Source of the DNA: Peptoniphilus rachelemmaiella
GTDB taxonomy: Bacteria > Bacillota > Clostridia > Tissierellales > Peptoniphilaceae
Direction of reading: 5' to 3'
Assembly (NCBI RefSeq): GCF_943169845.1
Contig: NZ_CALPBW010000007.1
Span: 38,428 to 102,427 of the forward strand
DNA length: 64,000 nucleotides
A program made the translations under genes and the position numbers. This document shows, piece after piece, positions 51,172 to 60,164 of the stretch. The notes under the pieces are model-generated. The model was not told the origin of the DNA. It made no database searches and saw only the letters and a list, made by a program, of their open reading frames with translations. Numbering within the stretch: position 1 is the first letter of the stretch; every line of letters begins with the position of its first letter.

Positions 51172-53565
51172 ATGGGTAAACGATCCGGCCGGAATCAACA
51201 TGAGGGCAATTCCCTTCGTTGGAGCTCGGCCTTTAAAATCCTATTCTTATTAATCGTCATCGCAGGCATTACCCTGGTGGGCATCGCCATGGCCTATGCC
51301 GTGACGGCGATCAGCCAGTCGCCGGCCATCGATCCGAAAAATATCCGCTCGGCTATTTCCGAGACCTCGGTGGTACGCGATAAAAACGGCGACAATGTGG
51401 AGCAATTGGTACAAAATGAATTCAGCGAGTGGGTGCCCATTAAGCGCATGCCCGATTACTTGCTGGATGCCGCCGTGGCCATTGAAGACCAACGGTTTTA
51501 CGAACACCACGGCGTGGATTTCCGCCGCCTGGTTTCGGCCACTTTGCGCAATCTCCAAAGCATGGACTTCAGCCAAGGGGGCTCCACCATTACCATGCAG
51601 GTGGCAAAGAATCTTTACACCTCGCCGGTAAAAAGCTATGCCAGAAAATTTCAAGACATTTACTACGCCTTCCAATTGGAAAGCAATTTAAGTAAAAAAC
51701 AAATTTTGGAGGCCTATTTAAATTCCGCCGCCTTCTCCAAAGGCACCAAGGGCGTGGAAGCCGCATCGAAAACGTTCTTCGACAAAGACGTCAGCGACCT
51801 CACCTTGGCCGAAGCGGCGATGATCGTAGGCATTACCAATCGTCCTTCGGAGTACACGCCTTTTAACGCCGTGCCCATCGAAGAAAGCGACGATTTAGAT
51901 ACCATCGAATTCAGCCTGGTTCCCGCCGAAAGCATTGGCGCGGAAGCCACGGAACGAGACAAGGAATTAGGCGATGCCCTGGCGGAAAAGGAATTAATCG
52001 ATCCCTTCGAGCACAGTCAAATCGCATCCGGTGTTCTGGTGGCGAGAAAAGCCGTGGCCAATCCCGCCAGTAAAAAACGCCAGGAATTAATTCTTCACAA
52101 AATGAATTCCTTGGGCATGATCGACGAATCCACTATGAAGGAAGCCATTAACGAAGACATCCATCTGGACTTAGGCAGCCACACCACCAAGGGCATTTCG
52201 TCCTACTATGTGGATGCGGTGAAAGACGAAGTCCTCGATATTCTCAAAGAAAAGGGCTACAAAAAAGACGAAGCGCAAAAAATTCTCTACAACGGCGGCT
52301 TGGTCATCGACACGCCCTTGGATTTAAACATTCAGAAAATTTTGGAAGAGAAAGTATCCCAAAATAGCTTCTTCCCCGGTCGCCACACCAACAAAAAAGG
52401 CATTATTCAACCCCAAGTCGGCATTACCATTATGGATCACCACACCGGTGAAGTGGTGGCCATCGTCGGTGGCCGCGGCATCGGCGGCAACAATATTTTG
52501 AACCGGGCAAAAAACCCCCGTCAACCAGGTTCGTCCATTAAGCCCATCGGCCCCTACCTCGCCCTCTTAAACAAGGGCGGCACTGCCGGCGACGTCTACC
52601 GCGATCTTCCCCGACCCGGCGGCTGGCCCAAAAACTCCACGGGCTACCAAGGTTGGGCCACGGTGCGCAATTTGATTCGCAATTCTTCCAATGTGGGCGC
52701 CTATTTAGTCGGCAAGGGCCTGGCTCCGGGAGAAGACGAGGCGGCTCAAATGATGATCGACAATCTGGAAAAAATGCAGATCTCCAGTTTGGTTCTTCCC
52801 GACGATCAAAAGAAGTACCCCAACATCGATACGATGAAATACAACGACGTGAATTTGGCCTCCCTTACTTTGGGCGGCATGACCGTGGGGATCAGCCCCC
52901 TGGAAATGGCCGGGGCGTTCAGCACCTTCCCCAACGGCGGGAAATTCATTAAGCCCACCTTTATCGATAAAATTACCGATAAGAGCGGCAAGGTTATTTA
53001 CGAAAATCCCAAAGAAGAAGTGGAAATCACGTCCCCGCAAAATGCCTACATTATGACCTCCATGCTGGAATCCGTCGTAAAAAGCGGCACGGGGACCTAC
53101 GCCAACTTCTCCGGCATGCACATTGCCGGCAAGACCGGTACTACCAACCGCAAGCGGGACAGCTGGTTTGTCGGCTTCACCCCCTACTACACCGGCGCCG
53201 TTTGGATCGGCAACGACGACAACACGCCCCTGTGGGACTACTCCCGTATGGCGGCCAATTTGTGGCGCTCCATTATGCGCGACGTCCACAAGGACTTAGA
53301 CGACAAGAATTTCGACGAACCGGAAGACGGCCTGTACAAGAAGTACATCCCCGTTTCGGGCTACACGGAAATCTTCGCCGAAGGCACTTCGCCCAAGGGC
53401 CTGAAAAATCTTTATCGCAACGTTCCTCCGAAACCGAAGGAAGAAGATAAGGATAAAGACAAGGACAAAGACAAAGATAAAGACAAACAAAACGGCAATT
53501 CCAATTCCCAATCCTCGAAAGGCGGCAACAAAGGCGGCCAACAGGGCGGAAATAACGGAAACTAA
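51172..53565 (+). CDS. Class A penicillin-binding protein (glycosyltransferase/transpeptidase)
   Basis: 797 residues. One membrane anchor (about 22-48). The GT51 domain has catalytic Glu105 in AIEDQRFYEHHGVD and the GGSTITMQVAKNL motif. The transpeptidase has SxxK at Ser454-Lys457 (GSSIKPIG), SSN near 510 and KTGT at 654. The tail is a low-complexity KDKDKD stretch followed by Gly/Asn/Gln-rich sequence. Polymerises and cross-links peptidoglycan outside the cell. I chose the ATG at 51172 because AAGGAGG precedes it; an ATG 15 bases upstream lacks a site. Confidence 0.95.
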   Translation: MGKRSGRNQHEGNSLRWSSAFKILFLLIVIAGITLVGIAMAYAVTAISQSPAIDPKNIRSAISETSVVRDKNGDNVEQLVQNEFSEWVPIKRMPDYLLDAAVAIEDQRFYEHHGVDFRRLVSATLRNLQSMDFSQGGSTITMQVAKNLYTSPVKSYARKFQDIYYAFQLESNLSKKQILEAYLNSAAFSKGTKGVEAASKTFFDKDVSDLTLAEAAMIVGITNRPSEYTPFNAVPIEESDDLDTIEFSLVPAESIGAEATERDKELGDALAEKELIDPFEHSQIASGVLVARKAVANPASKKRQELILHKMNSLGMIDESTMKEAINEDIHLDLGSHTTKGISSYYVDAVKDEVLDILKEKGYKKDEAQKILYNGGLVIDTPLDLNIQKILEEKVSQNSFFPGRHTNKKGIIQPQVGITIMDHHTGEVVAIVGGRGIGGNNILNRAKNPRQPGSSIKPIGPYLALLNKGGTAGDVYRDLPRPGGWPKNSTGYQGWATVRNLIRNSSNVGAYLVGKGLAPGEDEAAQMMIDNLEKMQISSLVLPDDQKKYPNIDTMKYNDVNLASLTLGGMTVGISPLEMAGAFSTFPNGGKFIKPTFIDKITDKSGKVIYENPKEEVEITSPQNAYIMTSMLESVVKSGTGTYANFSGMHIAGKTGTTNRKRDSWFVGFTPYYTGAVWIGNDDNTPLWDYSRMAANLWRSIMRDVHKDLDDKNFDEPEDGLYKKYIPVSGYTEIFAEGTSPKGLKNLYRNVPPKPKEEDKDKDKDKDKDKDKQNGNSNSQSSKGGNKGGQQGGNNGN

Positions 53566-53579
53566 TTGCCTAAAGAAAA

Positions 53580-53606
53580 GAGCAAGACTTCGGCCTTGCT
53601 CTTTTT
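53580..53606 (+). terminator. Terminator of the PBP1A gene
   Basis: GAGCAAGACTTCGGCCTTGCTC followed by TTTTT on the plus strand. Confidence 0.88.
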
Positions 53607-53653
53607 TCATGGGATTTGAAATTTTTCAGCTCTATCCACAATTTATTCATAAT

Positions 53654-53700
53654 AAAAACACCTTTCTTTTTTAGCACAGAGTGCAAGAAAGGTGTTTTTG
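53654..53700 (-). terminator. Terminator of the thiMEDC operon
   Basis: On the minus strand AAACACCTTTC, a 19-base loop, GAAAGGTGTTT then TTATTATG, just after thiC. Confidence 0.75.
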
Positions 53701-53706
53701 TTGTTC

Positions 53707-55008
53707 TTACAGGATATCGACTTCTTCGCCGGCCAGGGCTTTGTTCATGCTTCTGACGGCGCAGAATTTACCGCACATGGAGCAGGTTTCTTCCACTTCC
53801 GGGGAGCGGTCGTCGCGAACGGCCTTGGCGTGTTCCGGATCCATGGCTTCTTTAAACATGGCGTCCCAATCCAATTCCCGACGGGCTTTGCCCATGCGGT
53901 CGTCGGCGTCTCGTGCGCCGGGAATGCCTTTGGCGATGTCGGCGGCGTGGGCGGCGATTTTCGATGCCATAATCCCCTCTTTCACGTCGTCGGCATTGGG
54001 CAGAGCCAAGTGTTCCGCCGGGGTGACGTAGCAGAGGAAGGCGGCGCCGCTCATGGCTGCCACGGCCCCGCCGATGGCGGCGGTAATGTGGTCGTAGCCC
54101 GGGGCGATGTCGGTAACGAGTGGCCCTAAAACATAGAAGGGTGCGCCTTTACAGAGGCTTTGTTGGATTTCCATATTGGCCTTGACTTGATTCAAGGGCA
54201 CGTGACCCGGGCCTTCCACCATGACTTGAACATCCTTATCCCACGCCCGTTGAGTCAATTCCCCTAAGCGAACCAATTCTTCGATTTGAAGCAAGTCGCC
54301 TGCATCGGCCAAGCAGCCGGGGCGGGCGCCGTCGCCGAGGGAAATGGTCATGTCGTATTCACGGCAAATATCCAAAATGTCGTCGTAGTATTCGTAGAAG
54401 GGGTTTTCGTTGCCGGTCATGCTCATCCAGGCGAAGACCAAGGAGCCGCCGCGGCTTACGATATTGGTGGTGCGGCCGAAGCGCTTTAATTGTTCCACGG
54501 TGCGGCGAGTGAGGCCGCAGTGCAGGGTCACGAAGTCCACGCCGTCTTCCCCGTGGGCGCGGATGACTTCGAGAAAATCTTGTGCCGTCAATTGACCCAG
54601 GTCTTTTTTATGATAGATGACCGAGTCGTAAATAGGCACGGTGCCGATCATGGCCGGGCATTCCGAGGTGAGTTTCCGTCTGAAAATCTTCGTGTCCCCG
54701 TGGGTGGATAAGTCCATAATGGCATCGCCGCCCAGTTTAACCGCGTGGTTCACTTTTTCCAGCTCTTCGTCTAAATTTTCAACGTCTTTGGAAACGCCTA
54801 AATTGACATTGATCTTGGTCTTTAACATGGAGCCGATGCCTGTGGGATCCAAGCATTTGTGATTAATGTTGGCGGGAATGGCGACTTTACCTTCCGCCAC
54901 CCATTGCCGGATTTCTTCCGCCGTGCGGTTTTCCTTTTCGGCGACGATTTTCATCTCGTCGGTAATGATGCCTTGTCGTGCAGCGTCCATTTGTGTTGCA
55001 TATGCCAT
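53707..55008 (-). CDS. thiC: Phosphomethylpyrimidine synthase (HMP-P synthase)
   Basis: 433 residues, radical SAM enzyme turning AIR into HMP-P, so it draws on the purine pathway whose genes lie at the left end of the window. [11 protein letters not shown] near residue 265 and [11 protein letters not shown] near 365 are conserved. The C-terminal cluster motif reads CSMCGKFC, that is CX2CX3C, one residue shorter than the CX2CX4C of E. coli-type ThiC. It lacks the N-terminal extension of long ThiC proteins. Last gene of the riboswitch-controlled operon; its ATG overlaps the thiD stop by one base. Confidence 0.95.
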   Translation of the reverse strand: MAYATQMDAARQGIITDEMKIVAEKENRTAEEIRQWVAEGKVAIPANINHKCLDPTGIGSMLKTKINVNLGVSKDVENLDEELEKVNHAVKLGGDAIMDLSTHGDTKIFRRKLTSECPAMIGTVPIYDSVIYHKKDLGQLTAQDFLEVIRAHGEDGVDFVTLHCGLTRRTVEQLKRFGRTTNIVSRGGSLVFAWMSMTGNENPFYEYYDDILDICREYDMTISLGDGARPGCLADAGDLLQIEELVRLGELTQRAWDKDVQVMVEGPGHVPLNQVKANMEIQQSLCKGAPFYVLGPLVTDIAPGYDHITAAIGGAVAAMSGAAFLCYVTPAEHLALPNADDVKEGIMASKIAAHAADIAKGIPGARDADDRMGKARRELDWDAMFKEAMDPEHAKAVRDDRSPEVEETCSMCGKFCAVRSMNKALAGEEVDIL

Positions 55009-55787
55009 TATTTTCTTCTCCTAACCATGTGATTGATCGGTCCTCGTCCTCGTCCCAGGTCGAGACCGTCAGCGATTGCATCGTACACGTAATTTTTTGC
55101 TTCTTCCACGGCCCGCACCTCCTCAAGGCCCAGGGCCAAGTAGGAAGCGATGGCGGAAGACAGGGTGCAGCCTGTGCCGTGGGTGTTGGGATTGTCAAGC
55201 ATGGGCTTTTCGAAGTGGTGAATCCCTCCGTCGTAAAAGACGTCCACCGCTCGACCGGTGCCGTGGCCGCCTTTCACCAAAACCGACACACCGTAGGCGT
55301 CGCGAAGGGCCTTGGCCGCTTTCTCCTGATCCGCCACCTTCTCGATGGCCATGCCCGTCAAAAGTTCCGCCTCGGGAATGTTCGGCGTAAGCAAGGTGGC
55401 GCAGGGAAAGAGGATGGTCTTTAAACTTTCCATGGCCGCCGCTTTCAACAGGGGCGATCCGGAGGTGGCCACCATGACCGGATCGAGGACCACGGGCCCT
55501 TCATAACCCGCCAGTTCCTCGCCGATGGTTTTTATTATTTCAGGGGATGAGACCATACCGATTTTCACGGCATCCGGCGGAATGTCTGTGAGGACAGAGC
55601 GGATCTCTTGTGCCACAATGGCAACGTCCAAATCGACGATGGCCTGCACCCCGGTGGTGTTTTGCGCCGTAATGGATGTAATGGCCGACGTGGCAAAGAC
55701 CCCCAGGGCCGTGGCGGTTTTAATGTCCGCCTGGATCCCCGCGCCGCTGGAAGAATCGCTTCCGGCGATGGTCAGCATCGTCTTCAC
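55008..55787 (-). CDS. thiD: Hydroxymethylpyrimidine/phosphomethylpyrimidine kinase
   Basis: 259 residues, ribokinase fold. Phosphorylates HMP and HMP-P. Signatures: [19 protein letters not shown] at the N-terminus, [14 protein letters not shown] near 105, [12 protein letters not shown] near 135 and [14 protein letters not shown] near 210 with the catalytic Asp/Gly loop (GTGC). I chose a GTG start at 55787, 7 bases after GGAGG and overlapping the thiE stop as GTGA; the frame's first ATG lies 15 bases upstream within thiE, without that spacing. Confidence 0.95.
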   Translation of the reverse strand: MKTMLTIAGSDSSSGAGIQADIKTATALGVFATSAITSITAQNTTGVQAIVDLDVAIVAQEIRSVLTDIPPDAVKIGMVSSPEIIKTIGEELAGYEGPVVLDPVMVATSGSPLLKAAAMESLKTILFPCATLLTPNIPEAELLTGMAIEKVADQEKAAKALRDAYGVSVLVKGGHGTGRAVDVFYDGGIHHFEKPMLDNPNTHGTGCTLSSAIASYLALGLEEVRAVEEAKNYVYDAIADGLDLGRGRGPINHMVRRRK

Positions 55788-56470
55788 TTCGCCGCCTCCC
55801 ACTTTTGTGCCAGTTCCACGGCTGCGGCTTTGGGATCTTCCGCCGAGGCGATGGCGGAAACGACGAAGAAGCCGTCGACGCCGGTTTCGGCCAAGGCCTC
55901 CATGTCCTCGGCCTTGACGCCGCCACCGATGGTAATGGGCAGAGGCGAAATGGCCACCAGGGCTTTAATTTCATCCAAGGTGCGGTAGATGATATTGCCC
56001 TCTTCATCCATGCCGCAGTCTTTTTTCGTGTCCGTTTCGTGCAGGGGCCCGGCGCCGAAGTAATCCACGTCTTTAAAATTGCCCTCTTGCACGTAGCGGG
56101 TCAAATCCCCTGTGGGCGCGGAAAGGCCGATGACCGCATCGGGCCCTAAGTATTTTCGACACACGGACACGGGAATGTCCGATTGGCCCACGTGGATGCC
56201 GTCTACTTTTGCCCCCGCATCCCTCGCCGCCAGCGCCACGTCCAGGCGGTCGTTGATGAGCAGGGTCACTTCATTTTCTTTGTTCATGGATGCGATAAGA
56301 TCCGATGTGCCGCAGGCCAGGGCGATCATTTCCCGTGCCGATGCGGTTTTGGAGCGGAGCTGAATGCAGGTGAATCCCGCTTCGATGGCGTCTCGAATAA
56401 TGGGAAGCACCGGGCGGTTCCAGGTGTTTTCCGGGCCGACGACGAAATATTTTTCAATGCTGAATGTCAT
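55784..56470 (-). CDS. thiE: Thiamine-phosphate synthase, copy 1
   Basis: 228 residues, TIM barrel joining HMP-PP and thiazole phosphate. Marks: [10 protein letters not shown] near residue 33, [11 protein letters not shown] near 72, [10 protein letters not shown] near 90, [15 protein letters not shown] near 138 and ITIGGGV near 180. The insert [15 protein letters not shown] is longer than in the second ThiE of this locus. thiM stops one base before its ATG. In the TPP-controlled operon with thiM, thiD and thiC, suited to salvage of thiazole and HMP. Confidence 0.93.
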   Translation of the reverse strand: MTFSIEKYFVVGPENTWNRPVLPIIRDAIEAGFTCIQLRSKTASAREMIALACGTSDLIASMNKENEVTLLINDRLDVALAARDAGAKVDGIHVGQSDIPVSVCRKYLGPDAVIGLSAPTGDLTRYVQEGNFKDVDYFGAGPLHETDTKKDCGMDEEGNIIYRTLDEIKALVAISPLPITIGGGVKAEDMEALAETGVDGFFVVSAIASAEDPKAAAVELAQKWEAAK

Positions 56471-57286
56471 TTAAATCGCCTCCATGGGGCAGGCGGCCAA
56501 ATCGTCGCCGGTGAGATTGGACAGGGCGTCTAAAAAAGCCACCTTGAAGCTCGCCGTGCCTTCCGCCTTCTTTTCTGCTATGGCACCTGCCACATTGTAG
56601 GCATTAGTCGCCGCCACAGCCGCCGTAAAGGGATCGGTGACCGAATGATAAACGGCGCAAACGCCGCCTAAGGAGCAGCCGCTTCCCGTAATGCGGGCGA
56701 AGTATTCGCTGCCGCCGAAGGAGAGGATGGTGCGCTCGCCGTCGGTAATTAAATCCTCTTTTCCCGAGACGCACACGGCGCCTTTAATGAAGCGGGCCAA
56801 AATTTCAGCCGCTTCTCTCGCCGATTCCACGCTTTCCGTGGAATCCACGCCGCGAACCTTGCCCTCGTCGGTGTCGATTAGATCCCACATTTTCGCCAGG
56901 GTAATCACTTCCGATGCGTTGCCGCGAACGATGGCCGGCGGATAATTTTTCATCCCCTTTAAAAGGGTGGTTCTCAGCTCACCCATGCCTGCCGCCACGG
57001 GATCCAACACATAGGCACACAACTCGTGTGCAGCCTTTGCCGCATTGGGAATGGTTTCGGCGTGAACGGGAATCAAGGTGCCTACGTTAATGTAGAGGCA
57101 TTTGGCGATCTGTGCCATGGTGCGCCCCTCATCGGGCATGTAAACCATGGCTGCGGAGCCGCCAACGGCGATTTGCGCGTTGGCGACAAAATCGATGGTG
57201 ACGAAATTGGTAATGGAAGGTGCCATGGGGCAAATCTTCCGTACGTCGTCTTGTGCTTTTTTCAAGGCATTTTTTAAATCGTTCAT
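56471..57286 (-). CDS. thiM: Hydroxyethylthiazole kinase
   Basis: 271 residues. Phosphorylates salvaged hydroxyethylthiazole. Typical pieces: CPMAPSITNFVTIDFVANAQIAVGGSAAMVY near the start, VLDPVAAGMGELRTTLL near 92, RGNASEVITLA near 120 and ITGSGCSLGGVCAVY near 205 (anion hole and catalytic loop). First gene after the TPP riboswitch, so it is a salvage enzyme repressed by TPP. RBS AAGGAAGGAC before the ATG. Confidence 0.95.
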   Translation of the reverse strand: MNDLKNALKKAQDDVRKICPMAPSITNFVTIDFVANAQIAVGGSAAMVYMPDEGRTMAQIAKCLYINVGTLIPVHAETIPNAAKAAHELCAYVLDPVAAGMGELRTTLLKGMKNYPPAIVRGNASEVITLAKMWDLIDTDEGKVRGVDSTESVESAREAAEILARFIKGAVCVSGKEDLITDGERTILSFGGSEYFARITGSGCSLGGVCAVYHSVTDPFTAAVAATNAYNVAGAIAEKKAEGTASFKVAFLDALSNLTGDDLAACPMEAI

Positions 57287-57306
57287 TTTGTCCTTCCTTT
57301 CGAGAC

Positions 57307-57338
57307 AAAAAAAGGTATCTTCCCGTGAGAAGATACCT
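57307..57338 (-). terminator. Second terminator in the thiM leader
   Basis: On the minus strand AGGTATCTTC, loop TCACGG, GAAGATACCT then TTTTTTG: a perfect 10-bp stem about 20 bases before thiM. It comes right after the first terminator. Confidence 0.85.
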
Positions 57339-57366
57339 AAAAAAAGGCCGCCCGAAAAGGCGGGCC
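57339..57366 (-). terminator. First terminator in the thiM leader (riboswitch expression platform)
   Basis: On the minus strand GGCCCGCCTTTTCGGGCGGCC followed by TTTTTTT, directly after the TPP aptamer; its 5' arm touches the aptamer end. Confidence 0.85.
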
Positions 57367-57367
57367 A

Positions 57368-57448
57368 TGCATTCCTACGCGAGTATTAACTCACAGGTTC
57401 AAAGGGTCAGGTTTTACCTTCTCAACTTACAAAGTTCCCCTTGCGCTA
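57368..57448 (-). promoter_or_regulatory. TPP riboswitch (THI element)
   Basis: Minus-strand order of conserved pieces: GCAAGGGGAAC, GTTGAGAAGG (the CUGAGA-type bulge), ACCTGACCCTTTGAACCTG, then GTTAATACTCGCGTAGGAA. The CTTTGAACCTG and GCGTAGGAA parts are near-invariant for the class. TPP binding is expected to favour termination before thiM. Confidence 0.96.
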
Positions 57449-57461
57449 TTCATTTAAAAAG

Positions 57462-57490
57462 ACCTTACCATTCAGCAAGGTCTTTGTCAA
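57462..57490 (-). promoter_or_regulatory. Predicted promoter of the thiMEDC operon
   Basis: A perfect TTGACA (57485-57490), 17-base spacer with TGG, then a weak TAAGGT (57462-57467). The segment is also an inverted repeat AAAGACCTT/AAGGTCTTT with T residues after it, which could act as an extra terminator. Confidence 0.5.
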
Positions 57491-57507
57491 ATAGTCAACA
57501 CGACAAA

Positions 57508-57556
57508 TAAGCCGTCCCTTTCTTCCGAAAAGTCGAAAGGCGGCTTATTTACGCCC
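57508..57556 (-). terminator. Probable terminator of the EFR1 gene
   Basis: On the minus strand AATAAGCCGCCTTTC pairs with GAAAGGGACGGCTTATT across a 12-base loop. The trailing T run is weak. Confidence 0.55.
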
Positions 57557-57608
57557 GTAGGCGCAGGTCGATTTTTTTGTCTTTTGTGGCATTGAGATCA
57601 TCGGCCAC

Positions 57609-58355
57609 TTACTTCTCAAGGACTTTTTCCAGCGTGTAGCGGAATTTTCCGGCGGATTTTTTTCCGTACTCGATGGCCTCCACGGGGCAGTAATTCATGC
57701 AAGCCATGCAGTGGGTGCAGCGGTCGTACCACACGGGCCGCCCCGCTTCAAGCTTTACATTGGCCAAAATGCAGCGCTTTTCGCATTCGCCGCAGCCGAT
57801 GCAATTGTCTTTGGCGTAAAAGGGCCGGGCCTTTACAAACAGGGCGTAGTAGGCGCCGTTAATGGCGGTGAGCAGCCGGCCGAGAAGGCCCGCATTTTTC
57901 TGCCCTGCTTTTTTCTGTTCGATTGTGTCTGCGATTCTTTCGATTGTTTTATCGGCCTCGGCAATGATCCCCCGCGCCTCGGCTGCCTTCGGCGCATCGA
58001 ACATGGCGATGTAGTTTTCCGGCATGATCACTTCAAAGACGCCGCCGTAGACCAGGTTTTTCTCCCGTGCCATTTTTTCTTCATAGACCGGGGCACCGCC
58101 GATGCCGGAGCCGCAGGTCATGACCAGGTAAAGAGTCTTTCCCTCCACCTCGATTTGATGCCAATAGTCTTCCACGATGCGGGGCAGGCGCCAGCAATAG
58201 GTAGGCGTCACCAAAATCACGGTGTCGTCATGGATAGCGTCCATAACCCCGTTTTTTATGCGCTCCCCTATGTCCACCGCGTCCATACCTAATTTGTCGG
58301 CCAGTTTCTTCGCCACATAAGCGCTGTTTCCCGTGCCGCTGTAGTAATAAATCAT
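57609..58355 (-). CDS. EFR1-family flavodoxin-ferredoxin protein
   Basis: 248 residues. A flavodoxin-like domain starts YYSGTGNSAYVAKKLADKL (FMN phosphate loop), with LVTPTYCWRLPRIV near 50 and TCGSGIGGA near 88. The C-terminal two [4Fe-4S] ferredoxin motifs are CIGCGECEKRCI near 188 and CTHCMACMNYCPVEAI near 215, each complete. EFR1 proteins are common in anaerobic Firmicutes and presumably carry electrons. Lying between the two thi operons, it might supply electrons to the radical SAM enzymes ThiC or ThiH; that is inference. It ends before the thiM promoter. Confidence 0.88.
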   Translation of the reverse strand: MIYYYSGTGNSAYVAKKLADKLGMDAVDIGERIKNGVMDAIHDDTVILVTPTYCWRLPRIVEDYWHQIEVEGKTLYLVMTCGSGIGGAPVYEEKMAREKNLVYGGVFEVIMPENYIAMFDAPKAAEARGIIAEADKTIERIADTIEQKKAGQKNAGLLGRLLTAINGAYYALFVKARPFYAKDNCIGCGECEKRCILANVKLEAGRPVWYDRCTHCMACMNYCPVEAIEYGKKSAGKFRYTLEKVLEK

Positions 58356-58385
58356 AAACCCCTCCTATGGGAGCAGTATAACATA

Positions 58386-59000
58386 TTACAAGGTCTTCAT
58401 TAGGCTGCGGAGGCTTTTTACCGCCGCTTCCGGATCGACCGCGTATTGAATGGCGGAGACCACGCAGATGCCGTCAAAGTCTTCTCCCTTGAGCTCGGGG
58501 AGCGTCTTTTCGTTGATGCCGCCGATGGCATAAACGGGCACCTTCGCACATTTTTTTATGGCGCGGAAGGTCTCCATGGAGGTGTGACGGGTAATGACTT
58601 TGGTCTGCGTGGGAAAGAGGGCGCCGGTGCCGAAGTAGCTTGCCCCTTCTTCTTCCGCCTCTTTGGCCCTCGCCACGGTTTTCACGGAAGCGCCGATGAG
58701 GGCCTCATCCCCTAAAATGGCCCGGGCCTCTTTAATGCTCATATCGTCGTCGCCCAAGTGGAGGCCGACACCTAATTTTTTCGCCACCTCCACCCGGTCG
58801 TCGATAATGAGGGGCGTGTTGTATTTATCCGCTTCTTTTTTTATGCGAAGGGCCCGAGCATAGACTGCCTCGTCGGAAAGCTCTTTTTCCCTGAGCTGGA
58901 TCAAGTCCACGCCGCCTTTTAAGGCCGCGAAGACGTCTGCAAAAAAAGCCTCTTCGTCGTCGTATTTTGTGGAATCCGTAATGAAATAAAGGGTCTTCAT
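58386..59000 (-). CDS. thiE: Thiamine-phosphate synthase, copy 2
   Basis: 204 residues. LYFITDST at the start, VDLIQLREKELSDE near 32, LIIDDRVEVAKKLGVGLHLGDDD near 65, IGASVKTVARAKEAEE near 97, FGTGALFPTQTK near 123 and VYAIGGIN near 155. All substrate-binding elements of ThiE/TenI are present, including the TxTK diphosphate loop, so it is probably active. It differs clearly from copy 1 at 55784. Coupled to thiH by a 4-base overlap, so it belongs to the thiazole branch operon. Confidence 0.9.
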   Translation of the reverse strand: MKTLYFITDSTKYDDEEAFFADVFAALKGGVDLIQLREKELSDEAVYARALRIKKEADKYNTPLIIDDRVEVAKKLGVGLHLGDDDMSIKEARAILGDEALIGASVKTVARAKEAEEEGASYFGTGALFPTQTKVITRHTSMETFRAIKKCAKVPVYAIGGINEKTLPELKGEDFDGICVVSAIQYAVDPEAAVKSLRSLMKTL

Positions 59001-60154
59001 AGGCGAATGTAGTCGTTTCTCAGGACGTAGAGGCCTTCTTCTTTCAAATCCTTTTCGATTTCATCCAAGGTGCGGGTATCGGCGATGACGAATTGTTCTT
59101 CCCCTTCGTCTTCATCGGGCTCTTCGCCGCGGCGACCGATGCCCGTGTCCACGGAAGCGGAAATCTTCGTGGCGGCATAGAGCATGGCCTGATCTCTGAA
59201 TTCTTTTCTTTCCCGCGTGGAAATGGTAATGGATGCGAAGGGCAGGAAGATGCGCATGGCCGTAATAAATTGCATGAGCTTCTTTTCGCCGATGCGATTG
59301 GTATTGTCCACATCTTCCGCACCGTGGGTGGGGCGAATCCGAGGGAAGGACACGGCGATTTCCACATGGGGGTATTTCCGTTGCACCAAGTAGGCGTGAA
59401 GGCCCAGGCGGAAGCAATCGGCTACGGGATCGGCAAGGCCGAATAAGACACCGAAGCCAACGCCCCGCATACCGCCCATGGCGGCACGCTCTTGGGTGCC
59501 CATTCGGTAGATAATGCTCCGCTTGTTTCCCCGAGGATGGTAGTAATCGTAAACTTCCGGATCGTAGCTTTCCTGGAACACGGTGACAAAGTCGGCACCG
59601 GCCTTTTGCAGCCGTTCGTAATCGGCGACATTGGCGGGATAAATTTCAAGGCCTACGACGCGGAAGTATTTTCTCGCCAGCTTCACGGCTTCTTCGATGT
59701 ATTCCACCGGCGAGTAGTGATTGCTTTCGCCAGTTAAGATCAGCACGTCTTCGATGCCGTCTTTGGCCAAAGCCCGCATTTCCACTTCGATTTCATCGGA
59801 ATTCAGCGCCGCCCGCTTAATGTCGCTCTTGGCGTTAAATCCGCAGTAGCGGCAGCCGTTTTCGCAGTAATTAGCGATGTAAAGGGGCGAGAAGGAATAC
59901 ACATTGTCGCCGAAGTATTGCCGACGAAGGCCGCGGGATTTTTCCATCATACGTTCGAGATAGGGTTCCGCCGCGGGAGAAAGCAGGGTGTAGAAATCGT
60001 CGGGAGTAAGGCGATCTTTTCTGAGCACTTCCGCCACTTCCGCGCCGGTTACCGTCCTTTGGCTTTCCCGTTCGTAGGTGGAGGCAATTTCTTTGGGAAT
60101 GGCTTCGGAGATTTGATCCATGCCCGGGGCGTAATCGAATACTGTTTTAATCAT
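58997..60154 (-). CDS. thiH: 2-iminoacetate synthase (radical SAM)
   Basis: 385 residues. Splits tyrosine to give dehydroglycine for the thiazole ring, the oxygen-sensitive route used by anaerobes. The cluster motif is YCENGCRYCGF (CX3CX2C) near residue 85; GESNHYSPVEYI near 140 and GFGVLFGLADPVAD near 240 are family stretches. I chose the ATG at 60154 (MIKTVFDY), preceded by GAGGAGGG. The stop overlaps the thiE copy 2 start as ATGA. It lies 10 bases after thiG. Confidence 0.95.
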   Translation of the reverse strand: MIKTVFDYAPGMDQISEAIPKEIASTYERESQRTVTGAEVAEVLRKDRLTPDDFYTLLSPAAEPYLERMMEKSRGLRRQYFGDNVYSFSPLYIANYCENGCRYCGFNAKSDIKRAALNSDEIEVEMRALAKDGIEDVLILTGESNHYSPVEYIEEAVKLARKYFRVVGLEIYPANVADYERLQKAGADFVTVFQESYDPEVYDYYHPRGNKRSIIYRMGTQERAAMGGMRGVGFGVLFGLADPVADCFRLGLHAYLVQRKYPHVEIAVSFPRIRPTHGAEDVDNTNRIGEKKLMQFITAMRIFLPFASITISTRERKEFRDQAMLYAATKISASVDTGIGRRGEEPDEDEGEEQFVIADTRTLDEIEKDLKEEGLYVLRNDYIRL

Positions 60155-60164
60155 CGTACCCTCC

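Noticed and set aside
53435..53495. Simple repeat GATAAAGACAAG as a non-coding element
   Set aside because: It is the in-frame Lys-Asp tail of the penicillin-binding protein.
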